A stretch of DNA of 64,000 nt from Mageeibacillus sp. UBA4314 (GCA_002394605.1 DGUI01000011.1:1-64000), one strand, 5' to 3'. Shown: positions 25,501 through 35,006, counted from the stretch's first letter. Notes: generated by a model from the letters alone, not told the origin. Numbers and translations: made by a program.

Positions 25501-28136
25501 TGCTTTGTACCGCTGTAATTGCCCTTACCTGTAACAGTAACTGTAGCTGTTCCGGCATTTGTGTTATTAGCATACTTAACAGAGTAATCAGTTCCGGAAG
25601 TAAGTTTGGTGCCGTTATAAGTTACAGTAACGTTAGGCTTACACTCAGAACCGCTGTAAGTATATGACTGCTGTGACAATGCAAGCGTGCTGTCGTTAAG
25701 ATTCAATCCGCCGATTGAGAACGGGAATGAATATGTACCGGTATAATTGCCCTTACCTGTAAGATTAATATATGCCGTGCCTGCATTAGTATTGTCTGAA
25801 TACGTATAAGTGTAGTCAGTTCCGGAAACGAGCTGGATATTACCATCCATGACCTTAAATGAAGGCGTCTGAGGCTGTCCTGTATAAGGAACAGAACCGA
25901 TACCTGTAACGCTGACTTCCGAAATACTCTTAGCCTTGATCGTCGTATCGAAAGTCTTCTTTCCGGTAAAATTCTTTGTGCCTGTTACAGTAGACGTGAA
26001 AGTACCGACAAGAGTGTTGCCAGTGCAGGAAAAAGTATAATCTGTTCCCTTTACAAGCGTATAACTATCTTTACTTAATGTGTATTCAGGAACTATCGCA
26101 CTGCCTGTGTAAGTGTAGCTGGTAGTAGTACGTGTCAGATTCACTTTAGAAAGATCATACGGGTTGATCGTGAAACTGACATCAACTGAACCTGAATAAC
26201 TGCCGATACCCTTGATCGTCATAGTGCCGACACCGGCGTTGATGTTATTGGAATATGTTACCGTGTAATCAGTTCCTTTAACAAGTCTTGTTCCGCTCTT
26301 GTTTGTGATCGTGGGATCAGGAGTTAACGCCTTGCCGAAGTTATAAGTTGCTGTGGTCGGAGTTATATTCTGCTTGCCGATATCATCGTCATCAGTCTTG
26401 ACGATAGTATAAGTTAAAGTAAGCGTGCCTGCGAAGTTTCCTCTGAAACTAACTTTAGCCGTATGTGTGCCCACGTCGACAGCGGTATCATTGTTGGTGA
26501 TCGTATAATCAGTTCCGCTCTGCAGCCTGTAGTTACCAAGCATGTATACGGGAGTCGGCAGGACTGTGCTTCCTGTATAGCTCATGACACAGTCTTCTGC
26601 GAGGGTTACAGATGAGGATAGAGCTTGTTTGATTGTGAAAGATCTATATGCGCTCTTGTCATACTTCCCCATACCATAAACATATATCTTGGCATTACTA
26701 CTGGCTTTAGTATTATCGATGTAAGTGACGTAATAATCAACACCTTCAACAAGTGTCTCATTACCATATTTTACAGTGAGTTTAGGTTCGATCGGATAAC
26801 CTGTATAGTATTCGTAAGTCGGAATACCGGTAATGTTAGCAGAAGAGATGCTGATCTTCTTTGTGAGGCTGAATGCACCAGTGGATGCATCGATAATGCC
26901 AAAATCGGTAATAGGGCCGTCTGAATCAACATCATCAATAAAAATGAGAACCTTACCGTTATCATAGATAGGATCGCAGGTGTTCACATAACCGGCTTCG
27001 GTATAGACCTTGCTGAGGCTCTGACCGGATCCGTCAACAAAAGTATACTGAATAGAATTTCCGTTATACTGCCAGATAACAGCAAACTTATTTGAGTTTA
27101 TCTTAACGAGATGAACATTAGTACAGCTGCCTGAGCCTTCAGCATTGCTCGTAAGCCAGTTGACACTACAATCCTCAGCATATTTACTTGCCGAACAAAC
27201 GAAAACATTATATGTCTTGCCTGAGGAGAAGTTGGACTGGTTAATGCTCGTACCAGCTACAAGAGATCCGCTTGAAGTTGTTTCAAGTCCTCCCAAAGTC
27301 GCTTTGATCTCGGGATCGCCAAGATAGCTTGCAAACTGGATGGGAACAGTATAATTACAGAAATCAGTCTCACCGTCATTGAACTTTCCGGAAGAGATAT
27401 CATTCTTGTAATAAGAGATCATGACGCCGCGCGGATAAGCATTACCGATATCGGCGCCTATAATATGGTTATTGTCGATCTGTGCGTACTGCGCAAATGA
27501 ATGGCTTACATACCCCTGTGTCTCAACGCCCATCTCATCCATCTTGTCCAGGAGAGTCATTGAAGAAACGTCAAAGAGCATTACCATGTTGGACTGAGCA
27601 TTATTGTTGTCATCACCGCACTTATACGAGATATGGCATGTCCTGACAACAAGCTTATTGCCAGAGATCGCAAAGGATGCTGTCTTGCCCATGTATTTAT
27701 TCTCGTTATAATTATTGAACGGACTACAGGTATTGCAATTCTTGACAGAACAGGAAGAAAGACGATTCCAAGAAGTGTCGTACTTTGTAAGTCTGAAGCA
27801 TTCGACAGTGTTGGATTCGTTATCATTATCCTGACCTGTCAGAATGTAATAATTACTTCCCGAAGCGAAGAATCCGCCGAACTTAGTCAATTCCATAGAG
27901 ATCGTCTTGGTACTGACCGCATTGTAATCAGAGTCATAATACTCTGCCAGATATGATTTACCATTGTTGCCCTGGAAGATCATATAACCGTCCGATGTCT
28001 TAACAAGGTATGTGTTCTTTGAGCTCGGTAATGACGTTGGTGTTGATGCACTTACGACTGAATTGATCGCAAACAGCATAACAAACGCCATTAAGAAGCT
28101 TACTACTGTGCCCGAAACTGTTCTGATAATGCGCAT
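22548..28136 (-). CDS. Giant secreted wall-binding protein B, 17 Ig-like repeats
   Basis: A 1862-residue exported protein with the architecture of protein A: signal peptide (to about 30, SVVSA), the same unrecognised N-terminal module (nearly identical to A at many positions), then by my count 17 tandem ~75-residue Ig-like repeats (about 435-1705), then the wall-binding C-terminus ending CKNP. The repeat core reads roughly YTGxxxxPxVTVxDGxxxLxxGTDYxVxYxNNTNAGTATVTVxGxGNYxGT. GGAGG is five bases from the ATG at 28136; an in-frame GTG 21 bases earlier is rejected. It follows C by 17 bases. Such a long repeat stalk would hold the N-terminal module far from the wall. Confidence 0.82.
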   Translation of the reverse strand: MRIIRTVSGTVVSFLMAFVMLFAINSVVSASTPTSLPSSKNTYLVKTSDGYMIFQGNNGKSYLAEYYDSDYNAVSTKTISMELTKFGGFFASGSNYYILTGQDNDNESNTVECFRLTKYDTSWNRLSSCSVKNCNTCSPFNNYNENKYMGKTASFAISGNKLVVRTCHISYKCGDDNNNAQSNMVMLFDVSSMTLLDKMDEMGVETQGYVSHSFAQYAQIDNNHIIGADIGNAYPRGVMISYYKNDISSGKFNDGETDFCNYTVPIQFASYLGDPEIKATLGGLETTSSGSLVAGTSINQSNFSSGKTYNVFVCSASKYAEDCSVNWLTSNAEGSGSCTNVHLVKINSNKFAVIWQYNGNSIQYTFVDGSGQSLSKVYTEAGYVNTCDPIYDNGKVLIFIDDVDSDGPITDFGIIDASTGAFSLTKKISISSANITGIPTYEYYTGYPIEPKLTVKYGNETLVEGVDYYVTYIDNTKASSNAKIYVYGMGKYDKSAYRSFTIKQALSSSVTLAEDCVMSYTGSTVLPTPVYMLGNYRLQSGTDYTITNNDTAVDVGTHTAKVSFRGNFAGTLTLTYTIVKTDDDDIGKQNITPTTATYNFGKALTPDPTITNKSGTRLVKGTDYTVTYSNNINAGVGTMTIKGIGSYSGSVDVSFTINPYDLSKVNLTRTTTSYTYTGSAIVPEYTLSKDSYTLVKGTDYTFSCTGNTLVGTFTSTVTGTKNFTGKKTFDTTIKAKSISEVSVTGIGSVPYTGQPQTPSFKVMDGNIQLVSGTDYTYTYSDNTNAGTAYINLTGKGNYTGTYSFPFSIGGLNLNDSTLALSQQSYTYSGSECKPNVTVTYNGTKLTSGTDYSVKYANNTNAGTATVTVTGKGNYSGTKQITFKINPKSLLNLTFSSISDVTYSGTAYEPKVTITDGSTSLTKGTDYKVTYSNNTEPGEASVYVEGINNYTGTKTLKFTIKGKPISDTTLAVSSCTYTGKAQQPTVIVTDGTTRLTQGTDYTVSYSNNTNAGTATATVSGKGHYTGTKSKTFKINPCSLEDVGSIELDTETYDGTAHKPDVNLVFNNGSLTKGTDYTLEYKNNKNAGQATVTATGTGNFTGTRTFYFMIEAKDISDTTVASISNVTYTGSAFTPSVTVKDGSVQLDEGTDYTLSYSNNTNPGTAKVTITGKGNYKETKTVTFTISAKSIEAMTLSEIASCEYNGNPQTPAVTVYDGTTRLFDGTHYKVSYSSNTNAGTAKVTITGLSPYGGSIVSSFTITRKSLSKGITVADIAAVTYNGNDQQPGMTLTYNGKTLKSGTDYTLSYVDNKNAGTGKVVASGIGNFTGTVSGTFTINQRSIGNASIASIADVTYTGSAIEPAVTVTDGSKTLKKGTDYKVSYSNNTNAGTATVNIEGIGNYTGSKSASFKIVASSANFTVETIASQQYDGTAKTPAVTVKDGDKTLSVNTDYTLDYKNNTNAGTATVIVNGKGNYSGSVSAMFTITARSIGNAAVEGLTDVVYTGSAIKPAPVVKDGSTKLKLDTDYSLEYSDNTNCGTATVTVKGKGNYKSSVSATFKITPKSVTLTVSDIVDQRYNGAKIEPAVTVKTGSTTLNLNKDYKVSYKDNTNAGTATVTVTCVGNYSGTATKTFKILARSIAAATVEEIPQQLYTGSAITPSVTVTDGDVTLVEGTDFTVTYINNKDKGTATVTIAGIGNYNDTTEVQFNIVSIEKYTGWKYDSKGKKKYYYKDGSKVKGLQKIGSKKYYFDKSTGKIVSGWKTISKKKYYFSKTSFAATTGGKKIGKYYYLFSTSGVMQKSGWKSDSKGNTYYLKKDGKAYTKKWAKKKGKWYYFGSNGKMVKGKSLKIGKKTYKFKSNGICKNP
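22990..26810 (-). repeat. Tandem ~225-bp repeat array coding the Ig-like units of protein B
   Basis: Seventeen diverged units of about 225 bp. Neighbouring units share short identical stretches at the DYTVSYSNNTNAG-coding core but differ in between, so the array is old and diverged rather than freshly amplified. Confidence 0.75.
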
Positions 28137-28153
28137 TTCTTCCTCCACTATAA

Positions 28154-31100
28154 TCACGGATTCTTACAGATTCCGTTAGATTTAAACTTGTAGGTCTTCT
28201 TGCCTATCTTGAGCGAAGTTCCCTTGACCATCTTTCCGTTGGACCCGAAGTAGTACCACTTACCCTTCTTCTTCGCCCACTTCTTTGTATAAGCAACGCC
28301 GCTTTTCTTGAGATAATAAGTGTTGCCCTTGGAATCGTTCTTCCATCCGCTCTTCTGCATCACGCCCTTAGCGGAGAAAAGATAATACTTGCCGTCGATC
28401 TTCTTACCGTTGACCGTAGCAGCGCCTGTCTTAGGATTGAAATAGTACTTCTTGCCGGCGAGTTCTCTCCAGCCGGTCAACATCTTACCAGATTTCTTGG
28501 AGAAATAATACCTCTTCCCTTCAATCGTCTTGAAACCTAAGACCATAGCACCATTCTCGTAATAGTACTTCTTTCCCTTGGCATCTGTTACCCAGCCGGT
28601 GAACTCGGTCTTGTCAACGATATTAAAAACAAGCGTTAACTCACCGGAATAGTTGCCTTTACCGGTAACTACAATAGTTGCTTCTCCAACTTCAATATTA
28701 TTCAGATATGTGACGTCATAATCAGTTCCATCAATCATTGTTATGCCATCAAGCGTAACAGCCACGACCGGCTTGATCTCTTCACCGGTGTAAAGCTGAT
28801 CATCAACATTAGAGATCACAGCTGAAGCAAGCGATCTTGGCAGGATCGTAAACTTCTTCGTTGCACTGCCGGAGTAGTTACCCTTCAGAGTTACTGTGAC
28901 TTTCGCAGTTCCTGCATTGATGTTGTTATCATACTTAACCGTATAATTGCCGGAAGAGATCACATTAGATCCATCCCTGACAATAACTGAAGGGGTTTTA
29001 GCTTTGCCATCGTATGTCTGAGAAGCAATATCATCGATATTTGGAGTTATGCTTCTTGCGTTGATCGTAAATGTAACTGTCCTGCTGTCTTTATAATTTC
29101 CCTTACCGGTTACAGTTACGGTTGCTTCACCAGCTTTCGAATTGTTAAGGTATTCCAGTTTGTAATCAATATTAAGCGTAAGATTCTTGCCATTATCCTT
29201 AACAGTAACACCGGGTTCGATTGCAGCACCTGTGTATTCATTAGCAGCAATACTATCAATGGTGATTCCTGCTGCCTTCAATGACTTAGCAACGATCTTG
29301 AATGTTACCTGCTTATCACCAGAGTAACTTCCCTTGCCGGATACGATTACGGTAGCTGTACCGACATTAATGTTATCGGAATAAGCAACTGTATAATCCG
29401 TGCCCTTTGTCAAAGTCGTACCGCCAGAAGTGACAACAACATCAGGCTTGATCTCGGCACCCGTATAGGTTTGATCAGCAATTGCAGCCACGCTGAAATT
29501 TGTAGGATCAGCGATTATCTCAAATGTTACTGAGGTTGAACCGGAATAATTACCTTTACCAGTAACGGTAATCGTAGCCGTTCCAATGGCAGTATTGCTT
29601 GTGTAACTAAGATAATAATCCGTATTGTATATAAGCGTAATGCCGCCATCTTTTACAGTAACATCAGGCTTGATCTGGAAACCGGTATATATTGCCTGTT
29701 TTACAGTGGTCACAGTCGCCGAAGCAATAGACTTGGCATCGATTCTAAATGATGAAGTTCTCGTTCCTGTAAAGTTTCCTTTTCCGGTAAATGTAACAGA
29801 TGCCGTTCCTTTGTTGACATTGTTACTATATTCAACGGTATAATCGGAACCCTTGATCATTTCATTTGAATTATAAGTGATCACCACTTCAGGGGTAATC
29901 TCAGCACCCGTATAAGTTTGTGCAGGGATGGCTTCTACAGACACATAGTATGAAGATAACGAATATGGATTAATCGTAAACTCCGCCGTAAGACTGTCAC
30001 AATAATTACCTTTACCGGTAACTGTAGCAGTTGCCGTGCCTGCATTGATGTTGTTCTTGTATGTGATGTCGTAATTAGATGAATAGATTTGAGAATCTCC
30101 ATTCTTCAGCGTTACTGACGGTTTGCGTTCGTTTCCGTTGTAAGTATATGAAGAAGTGTTGAGGGTCATAGTCATGCCCTTAATACTCATAGGATTGATC
30201 GTAAACTCAACATCTCGAGTTCCTGAATAATTGCCCTTTCCCTTTACTGTAATAGTTGCCGTGCCGGCATTCAGATTATTTGAATATGAAAGAGTATAAT
30301 CAGTGTCTTTTACCAAAGTATATGAACCATCTTTTATCGTTGGTTCAGGTTTTATCTGAGATCCGGAATAAGTCTGACTCTTAACCGTTGAAATTGAAAG
30401 CGAATCGATTGGCTTTCCGGTAATCAGAAAACTAACAGTTTTTGTGCTGTTAAAATTACCCATTCCAGTTAACTTGAGCTGGCCATATCCTGCATTGGTA
30501 TTGTTCGAATATTCATATGAATAATCCGTTCCACTAACAAGAATATGATTGTTATATTCAACTGTGAAAGCAGGCTCTTTTGCAGTACCATCATAGTAAA
30601 CCGGAGTCTGAACGGTAATTGTAGCATAACTTATATACTGAGGACTAATTGTAAAGGTTTTTGTCCTTTCACCGGAAAAATTACCTATTCCAGTATAGGT
30701 GCATGTAAACTCACCGACTTTTATATTATCTCCAGAATAGGAACAAGTATAATCGACATTTTCGATCAACTGATAATCACCTAATTTCATAGTATAAGTG
30801 GGAGTGATAGGATCTCCGTTATAGTAGAGAGAATAAGGATACGATGTTGCCAAACCACTATTTATCGGATGAGGAACAATTGTAAAAGGCAATGTAGTAA
30901 CACCAGTATAATTTCCTATACCGGTGATAGTAGCCTTACCTTCACCGACTTCAGTATTTTCAGAATAACTGACAGTAAAATCAGTATCCTTAACAAGGTA
31001 CTTAAAACTGATATTTCTGATAGATAGTGATGGCTCGCAAGGATTGCCGCAATTATAATACGCTGTCGAGAACGATATCGTTTGATTAGCAATATCAGCA

Positions 31101-32794
31101 CGTACTACCTTATATGTAATATCTTTTGTCCCTTTATAGTTTCCCCTGAACGTAATAGTTGCAGTATGATCACCTAATTCTATTCCTTCAGAAGTTATCG
31201 TAGTCGAATAGTCTGTACCAGATACAAGATCGACGTTTCCGTATTTGAAATGACATACCGGGACTCTCTTTGCTCCGGTATATTCTGCAGTTGCAGGCTC
31301 TGAAAGAGTAACAAGAGATGCATCAGCCTGAATAATCTTGAACGTTACAGACTTTGTAGATCGATACTTACCAATGCCGTTTATTGTAATCTTTGCAGTT
31401 CCAACATTCAGATTACTTGAATAAGTAAGTGTATAATCTGTATTCTCTTTTAAAGTAGTATCATTGCATTTGATTGTTAAAGAAGGCTTTATTTCAGCAC
31501 CGGTATAAACCTGATCACTGACAGCACTCACATTACAAAGCGATATATCGAGAGGTGTTAAAGATTCAAAACCGCCAGTGGAAGAATCCACTCTGAAAAA
31601 AATAATACTTCCATTTTTGTATACAAACCATACGATCTTACCATTATCGAGAATTGGCTGACAATTACCTATTAATCCGGTAACTGAATAAACACTTCCT
31701 ATGAGATTACAGCTTCCATCGATAAAAGCATACTGTGTATTAAGATTTCCTTTTTGCCATGCAACAAAGAATTTATTAGAAGAGATCTTCACAATATGCA
31801 CATTGGTACAGCTTTCAGATCCCTCGGCATTATTGGTCAGCCACTTTAAGCTTGTGGCAGTCGATGACTTAGATCCGGTACCGATAAACACATTATATGT
31901 TTTGGATGAACTAAAATTGCTCTGATCGATACTTGTGCCTGCAATAATATAGCTGGAATCAGAGATCTCAAGACCACCAAGTGTAGTACCAGTATAATTA
32001 TTACCGGTATCACCTGAAATGGATAATGGTTTATAGACCTTTACTGAATTGTATCCGGATGTAAACTTACCGCTGGTAATATCAGTTTTATAATATGAGA
32101 TCATCATAGCTCTTGGATAAGCATCCCCCATATCAGCACCTATTACATGATTATCGTCAATACGAGTAAACTGTTTAAATGAATGACTGCAGTATCCAGC
32201 AGTCTCATTAGCGACACTATACATGGAATCCTGTAAAGTCATTTTTGAAACATCTATCATAAAAACCATGTTTGCCTGATGATTCAATCCATCTTCGGAC
32301 TTATACATAGTATGACTGGTTCTAATAATTAATCTGTTTCCGGAAATATCAAAGCTTGCTCCTCGATTCCCAAACGGGCTTAAGGTATTACATCCGCTGA
32401 TACTGCATTTCGAAACTTTGCTCCATGATTTTGTATACTTCGTAAGTCTTACACATTCAACACTATTAGACTCATCTTTGTTTGATTGCCCGGACAGAAC
32501 GTAATAATTATCTGCTGTAGAATAGAATCCTCCAAATAAAGGTAACTCCATTGTTACTGTAGAACTTGATAGGAGATTAAACTCGGAGTCGTAGTATTCA
32601 ATCGTATAATCGGAACTGTTTACAGCCGCAAACAACATAAATCCGTCAGATGTCTTAACAATAAAAGTATTGCTGTCTGAAGTTATCGATGTCTCAATTC
32701 CGTCAGCACTAACACTGATAGTAAACACAAATATAAACAGCAGAGAAACTATTAAGCTGATTATACTGTTTCTGATAACACTATTCTTTTTCAT
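28154..32794 (-). CDS. Giant secreted wall-binding protein C, 13 Ig-like repeats
   Basis: A 1546-residue exported protein. Signal peptide MKKNSVIRNSIISLIVSLLF to ISVSA, then a diverged copy of the A/B N-terminal module that keeps the HSFKQF, IGADMGDAYPR and ISYYK core, then by my count 13 Ig-like repeats (about 415-1390), then wall-binding repeats of the D subtype (GWRELAGKKYYFN, ENGAMVLGFKTI) ending CKNP. GAGGTG stands six bases from the ATG at 32794. The upstream half looks more AT-rich than its neighbours. It lies between D (42-base gap) and B (17-base gap) in one operon. Function unknown; surface scaffold or adhesin is inferred. Confidence 0.8.
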   Translation of the reverse strand: MKKNSVIRNSIISLIVSLLFIFVFTISVSADGIETSITSDSNTFIVKTSDGFMLFAAVNSSDYTIEYYDSEFNLLSSSTVTMELPLFGGFYSTADNYYVLSGQSNKDESNSVECVRLTKYTKSWSKVSKCSISGCNTLSPFGNRGASFDISGNRLIIRTSHTMYKSEDGLNHQANMVFMIDVSKMTLQDSMYSVANETAGYCSHSFKQFTRIDDNHVIGADMGDAYPRAMMISYYKTDITSGKFTSGYNSVKVYKPLSISGDTGNNYTGTTLGGLEISDSSYIIAGTSIDQSNFSSSKTYNVFIGTGSKSSTATSLKWLTNNAEGSESCTNVHIVKISSNKFFVAWQKGNLNTQYAFIDGSCNLIGSVYSVTGLIGNCQPILDNGKIVWFVYKNGSIIFFRVDSSTGGFESLTPLDISLCNVSAVSDQVYTGAEIKPSLTIKCNDTTLKENTDYTLTYSSNLNVGTAKITINGIGKYRSTKSVTFKIIQADASLVTLSEPATAEYTGAKRVPVCHFKYGNVDLVSGTDYSTTITSEGIELGDHTATITFRGNYKGTKDITYKVVRADIANQTISFSTAYYNCGNPCEPSLSIRNISFKYLVKDTDFTVSYSENTEVGEGKATITGIGNYTGVTTLPFTIVPHPINSGLATSYPYSLYYNGDPITPTYTMKLGDYQLIENVDYTCSYSGDNIKVGEFTCTYTGIGNFSGERTKTFTISPQYISYATITVQTPVYYDGTAKEPAFTVEYNNHILVSGTDYSYEYSNNTNAGYGQLKLTGMGNFNSTKTVSFLITGKPIDSLSISTVKSQTYSGSQIKPEPTIKDGSYTLVKDTDYTLSYSNNLNAGTATITVKGKGNYSGTRDVEFTINPMSIKGMTMTLNTSSYTYNGNERKPSVTLKNGDSQIYSSNYDITYKNNINAGTATATVTGKGNYCDSLTAEFTINPYSLSSYYVSVEAIPAQTYTGAEITPEVVITYNSNEMIKGSDYTVEYSNNVNKGTASVTFTGKGNFTGTRTSSFRIDAKSIASATVTTVKQAIYTGFQIKPDVTVKDGGITLIYNTDYYLSYTSNTAIGTATITVTGKGNYSGSTSVTFEIIADPTNFSVAAIADQTYTGAEIKPDVVVTSGGTTLTKGTDYTVAYSDNINVGTATVIVSGKGSYSGDKQVTFKIVAKSLKAAGITIDSIAANEYTGAAIEPGVTVKDNGKNLTLNIDYKLEYLNNSKAGEATVTVTGKGNYKDSRTVTFTINARSITPNIDDIASQTYDGKAKTPSVIVRDGSNVISSGNYTVKYDNNINAGTAKVTVTLKGNYSGSATKKFTILPRSLASAVISNVDDQLYTGEEIKPVVAVTLDGITMIDGTDYDVTYLNNIEVGEATIVVTGKGNYSGELTLVFNIVDKTEFTGWVTDAKGKKYYYENGAMVLGFKTIEGKRYYFSKKSGKMLTGWRELAGKKYYFNPKTGAATVNGKKIDGKYYLFSAKGVMQKSGWKNDSKGNTYYLKKSGVAYTKKWAKKKGKWYYFGSNGKMVKGTSLKIGKKTYKFKSNGICKNP
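28630..31560 (-). repeat. Tandem repeat array coding the Ig-like units of protein C
   Basis: Thirteen diverged units of about 225 bp encoding Ig-like repeats. Units 6-13 look like the B repeats; units 1-5 are more divergent and more AT-rich. Confidence 0.7.
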
Positions 32795-32836
32795 TTTAAT
32801 CACCTCATGAACTTAATTCCGAATTCACAATTGATC

Positions 32837-34900
32837 TCACGGATTCTTGCAAACCCCTTTGGAATTAAACTTATACGTCTTCTTCCCTATCTTGAGGGAT
32901 CTGCCCTTCACCATCTTGCCGTTACTGCCGAAGTAGTACCACTTGCCCTTCTTCTTTGCCCACTTCTTTGTGTAAGCAACGCCGCTCTTCTTCAGATAAT
33001 ATGTGTTGCCCTTGGAATCATTCTTCCAGCCGGACTTCTGCATGACTCCCTTGGATGAGAACAGATAATACTTACCGGAGATCTTCTTGCCGTTTACGGT
33101 TGCAGCACCGGTAGTCTTATTGAAATAGTATTTCTTGCCTGCGAGTTCTCTCCATCCTGTGAGCATCTTGCCGGTCTTCTTGCTGAAATAATACCTCTTA
33201 CCCTTTATCGTCTTGAATCCGAGGGTCATTACGCCATTCTCATAGTAGTACTTGGACCCGTCCTTCGTGACCCAGCCGTTAAGAGATGTATCTGCAACAA
33301 TGGCGAAAGGAACTTTAATAACTCCCGTATAATTACCGCATCCAGTCAAGATGACATTGGCAATTCCGATCTCTGTGTTGTTCTCGTAATCTATGGTGAA
33401 ATCAAATCCGGACCATAGCCTCCCCTCGCCATCATAGACAGCAATAAAAGGCTCGATCGGATCGCCTGTATATTGCTGCGGTTCTATCGAAGTTATCGTA
33501 AGTTTGCTGATATCCGCGGGAACGATCTTATAACCGGCAGTCATTCTGCCCGTGAAGTTGCCCCGGCCAACAATGGTGACTTCCGAATTACCGACATTGT
33601 TCTTATCATATGAGATGGTAAAATCAGTTCCCATGGTAAGGCTCTTACCATTGTATGTGAGCTTTACTGAAGGTGCATTGCCGCCATATGCATATTCGAC
33701 ATCCGGTATTGAAGCAAGTGTACATTCAGTTATATCTCTGGGTGTTATGGCAAACTTTATCTTCCTTGACGAATTGAAGTTGCCTTTTCCACTGACTTTG
33801 ACATAGGCAGTATCAGTTGCTGAATCATTGCCTTCATATCCGGTGACCGTATAGTCTGTACCCTCGACCAGAGTCTTGCCGTCATACTTTATGACAGGCT
33901 TTGGTTTTTGAGCCGTCCAGTCAAATATGCAGTCGGATACTAAAGCCGTTACATAAGTATCAGCAATACTCCGCTGTTTGACATTAACAGGCGTCTTAAG
34001 AGTGTATTGCTTTCCTCCAAGAGTTACCTTGGCAGTCAGGGTGCAGCTCCCGACTCCTGCAGCCGTTATCTTGCCGTTCTGCACCTTAGCGACTGAAGTC
34101 TTATCTGTACTCCAGACTACTGAAGTGATATCCGAGGATCTAAGAGGAATACCATGCGAAGCCAGATAAGGCCATGTCTCTGAATGAAGAGCACTGCCGC
34201 TTATCGAAGGTACGCTCACAACGGAACCGTAAGTAATATCAGAAACTGTATCCATATTAAGTGATACAGTCCAATCTGTAAGATCTGCCTCTATCGTTCT
34301 GTCATAGTTGCCCTTTTTAAGAGATGTGGCAGAAGCGCCACTGTTGGAAGTACCGAATTCCTGTACCCAGTAGCTTACCCCATTCCGGATAACATGTGCG
34401 ATGCCGATCGCTTTATAAGAACCGAGCATGTTACGTCTATGTCCCTGAAACTGATAAGGATCATCTTCTTCCTGCCACTGCTCGAAAGTACCGGCGGCAG
34501 TACTCACACCTGCAGCAATGTTCTCTGCATAGGACCTGGTACCGCTATAAGTACAAGTAAAACACCGTTCCCCGTTAGGTCTCTCATGGTCAAACTTAAC
34601 TGCAACTTCATAAGCTCTCTGTAATGCTATCTGTTCAAGATTATAGTCGTATGTGAGGGCAGAAAGCTTGCCGCAGTTGATCTTAGCGGTGTCTGTGGAA
34701 TTCCAATACCATGCATCACCGCTCGTCCTCCAATCGTTTATCATAGGGAGCATATCTCTTGCTGACTGAACATCAATATTGTAATTGATGGTAAATGTCT
34801 GTGCAGCTGCAGAAACATTTGTCACAAAAATACTTGATACTATAGATACTGATAATGCAATGGAAACAGACTTCTTAAGAATATTTGATAAAGTATGCAT
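32837..34900 (-). CDS. Secreted CAP-domain protein D with 3 Ig-like repeats and wall-binding repeats
   Basis: A 687-residue exported protein. Signal peptide (MHTLSNILKKSVSIALSVSI to NVSAA), a CAP (SCP/PR-1-like) domain at ~45-200 with conserved HERPNGE, AENIAAG and GHRRNML, a BIG_2-like domain (~230-330; VWSTDKTSVAKVQNGKITAAG), three divergent Ig-like repeats, then the shared wall-binding C-terminus ending CKNP. CAP domains are widespread in secreted Gram-positive proteins, with binding or hydrolytic roles that are poorly defined. The frame is open to 34975; GAGGTG five bases ahead decides the ATG at 34900. First gene of the D-C-B-A operon. Confidence 0.85.
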   Translation of the reverse strand: MHTLSNILKKSVSIALSVSIVSSIFVTNVSAAAQTFTINYNIDVQSARDMLPMINDWRTSGDAWYWNSTDTAKINCGKLSALTYDYNLEQIALQRAYEVAVKFDHERPNGERCFTCTYSGTRSYAENIAAGVSTAAGTFEQWQEEDDPYQFQGHRRNMLGSYKAIGIAHVIRNGVSYWVQEFGTSNSGASATSLKKGNYDRTIEADLTDWTVSLNMDTVSDITYGSVVSVPSISGSALHSETWPYLASHGIPLRSSDITSVVWSTDKTSVAKVQNGKITAAGVGSCTLTAKVTLGGKQYTLKTPVNVKQRSIADTYVTALVSDCIFDWTAQKPKPVIKYDGKTLVEGTDYTVTGYEGNDSATDTAYVKVSGKGNFNSSRKIKFAITPRDITECTLASIPDVEYAYGGNAPSVKLTYNGKSLTMGTDFTISYDKNNVGNSEVTIVGRGNFTGRMTAGYKIVPADISKLTITSIEPQQYTGDPIEPFIAVYDGEGRLWSGFDFTIDYENNTEIGIANVILTGCGNYTGVIKVPFAIVADTSLNGWVTKDGSKYYYENGVMTLGFKTIKGKRYYFSKKTGKMLTGWRELAGKKYYFNKTTGAATVNGKKISGKYYLFSSKGVMQKSGWKNDSKGNTYYLKKSGVAYTKKWAKKKGKWYYFGSNGKMVKGRSLKIGKKTYKFNSKGVCKNP

Positions 34901-34975
34901 ACATACACCTCGCTCGATATATCTCATATTATTATCGTTCATCCGGGAGGTGCCTTCAATTAGCAGAAGTAGCAA

Positions 34976-35004
34976 ATTATAATAAGCAAATTATCTATAA
35001 TGTA
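34976..35004 (-). promoter_or_regulatory. Putative promoter of the D-C-B-A surface-protein operon
   Basis: A perfect TATAAT on the minus strand (34976-34981) with a weak TACATT 17 bases upstream. The leader to the ATG at 34900 is about 70 bases, and the terminator of gene E lies just upstream, so the promoter must be in this interval. Confidence 0.4.
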
Positions 35005-35006
35005 AA

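Noticed and set aside
22990..31560. Regularly spaced direct repeats resembling a large repeat or CRISPR-like array
   Set aside because: The spacing (~225 bp) and the continuous reading frame show they encode Ig-like protein repeats; there are no short identical repeats with unique spacers and no cas genes.
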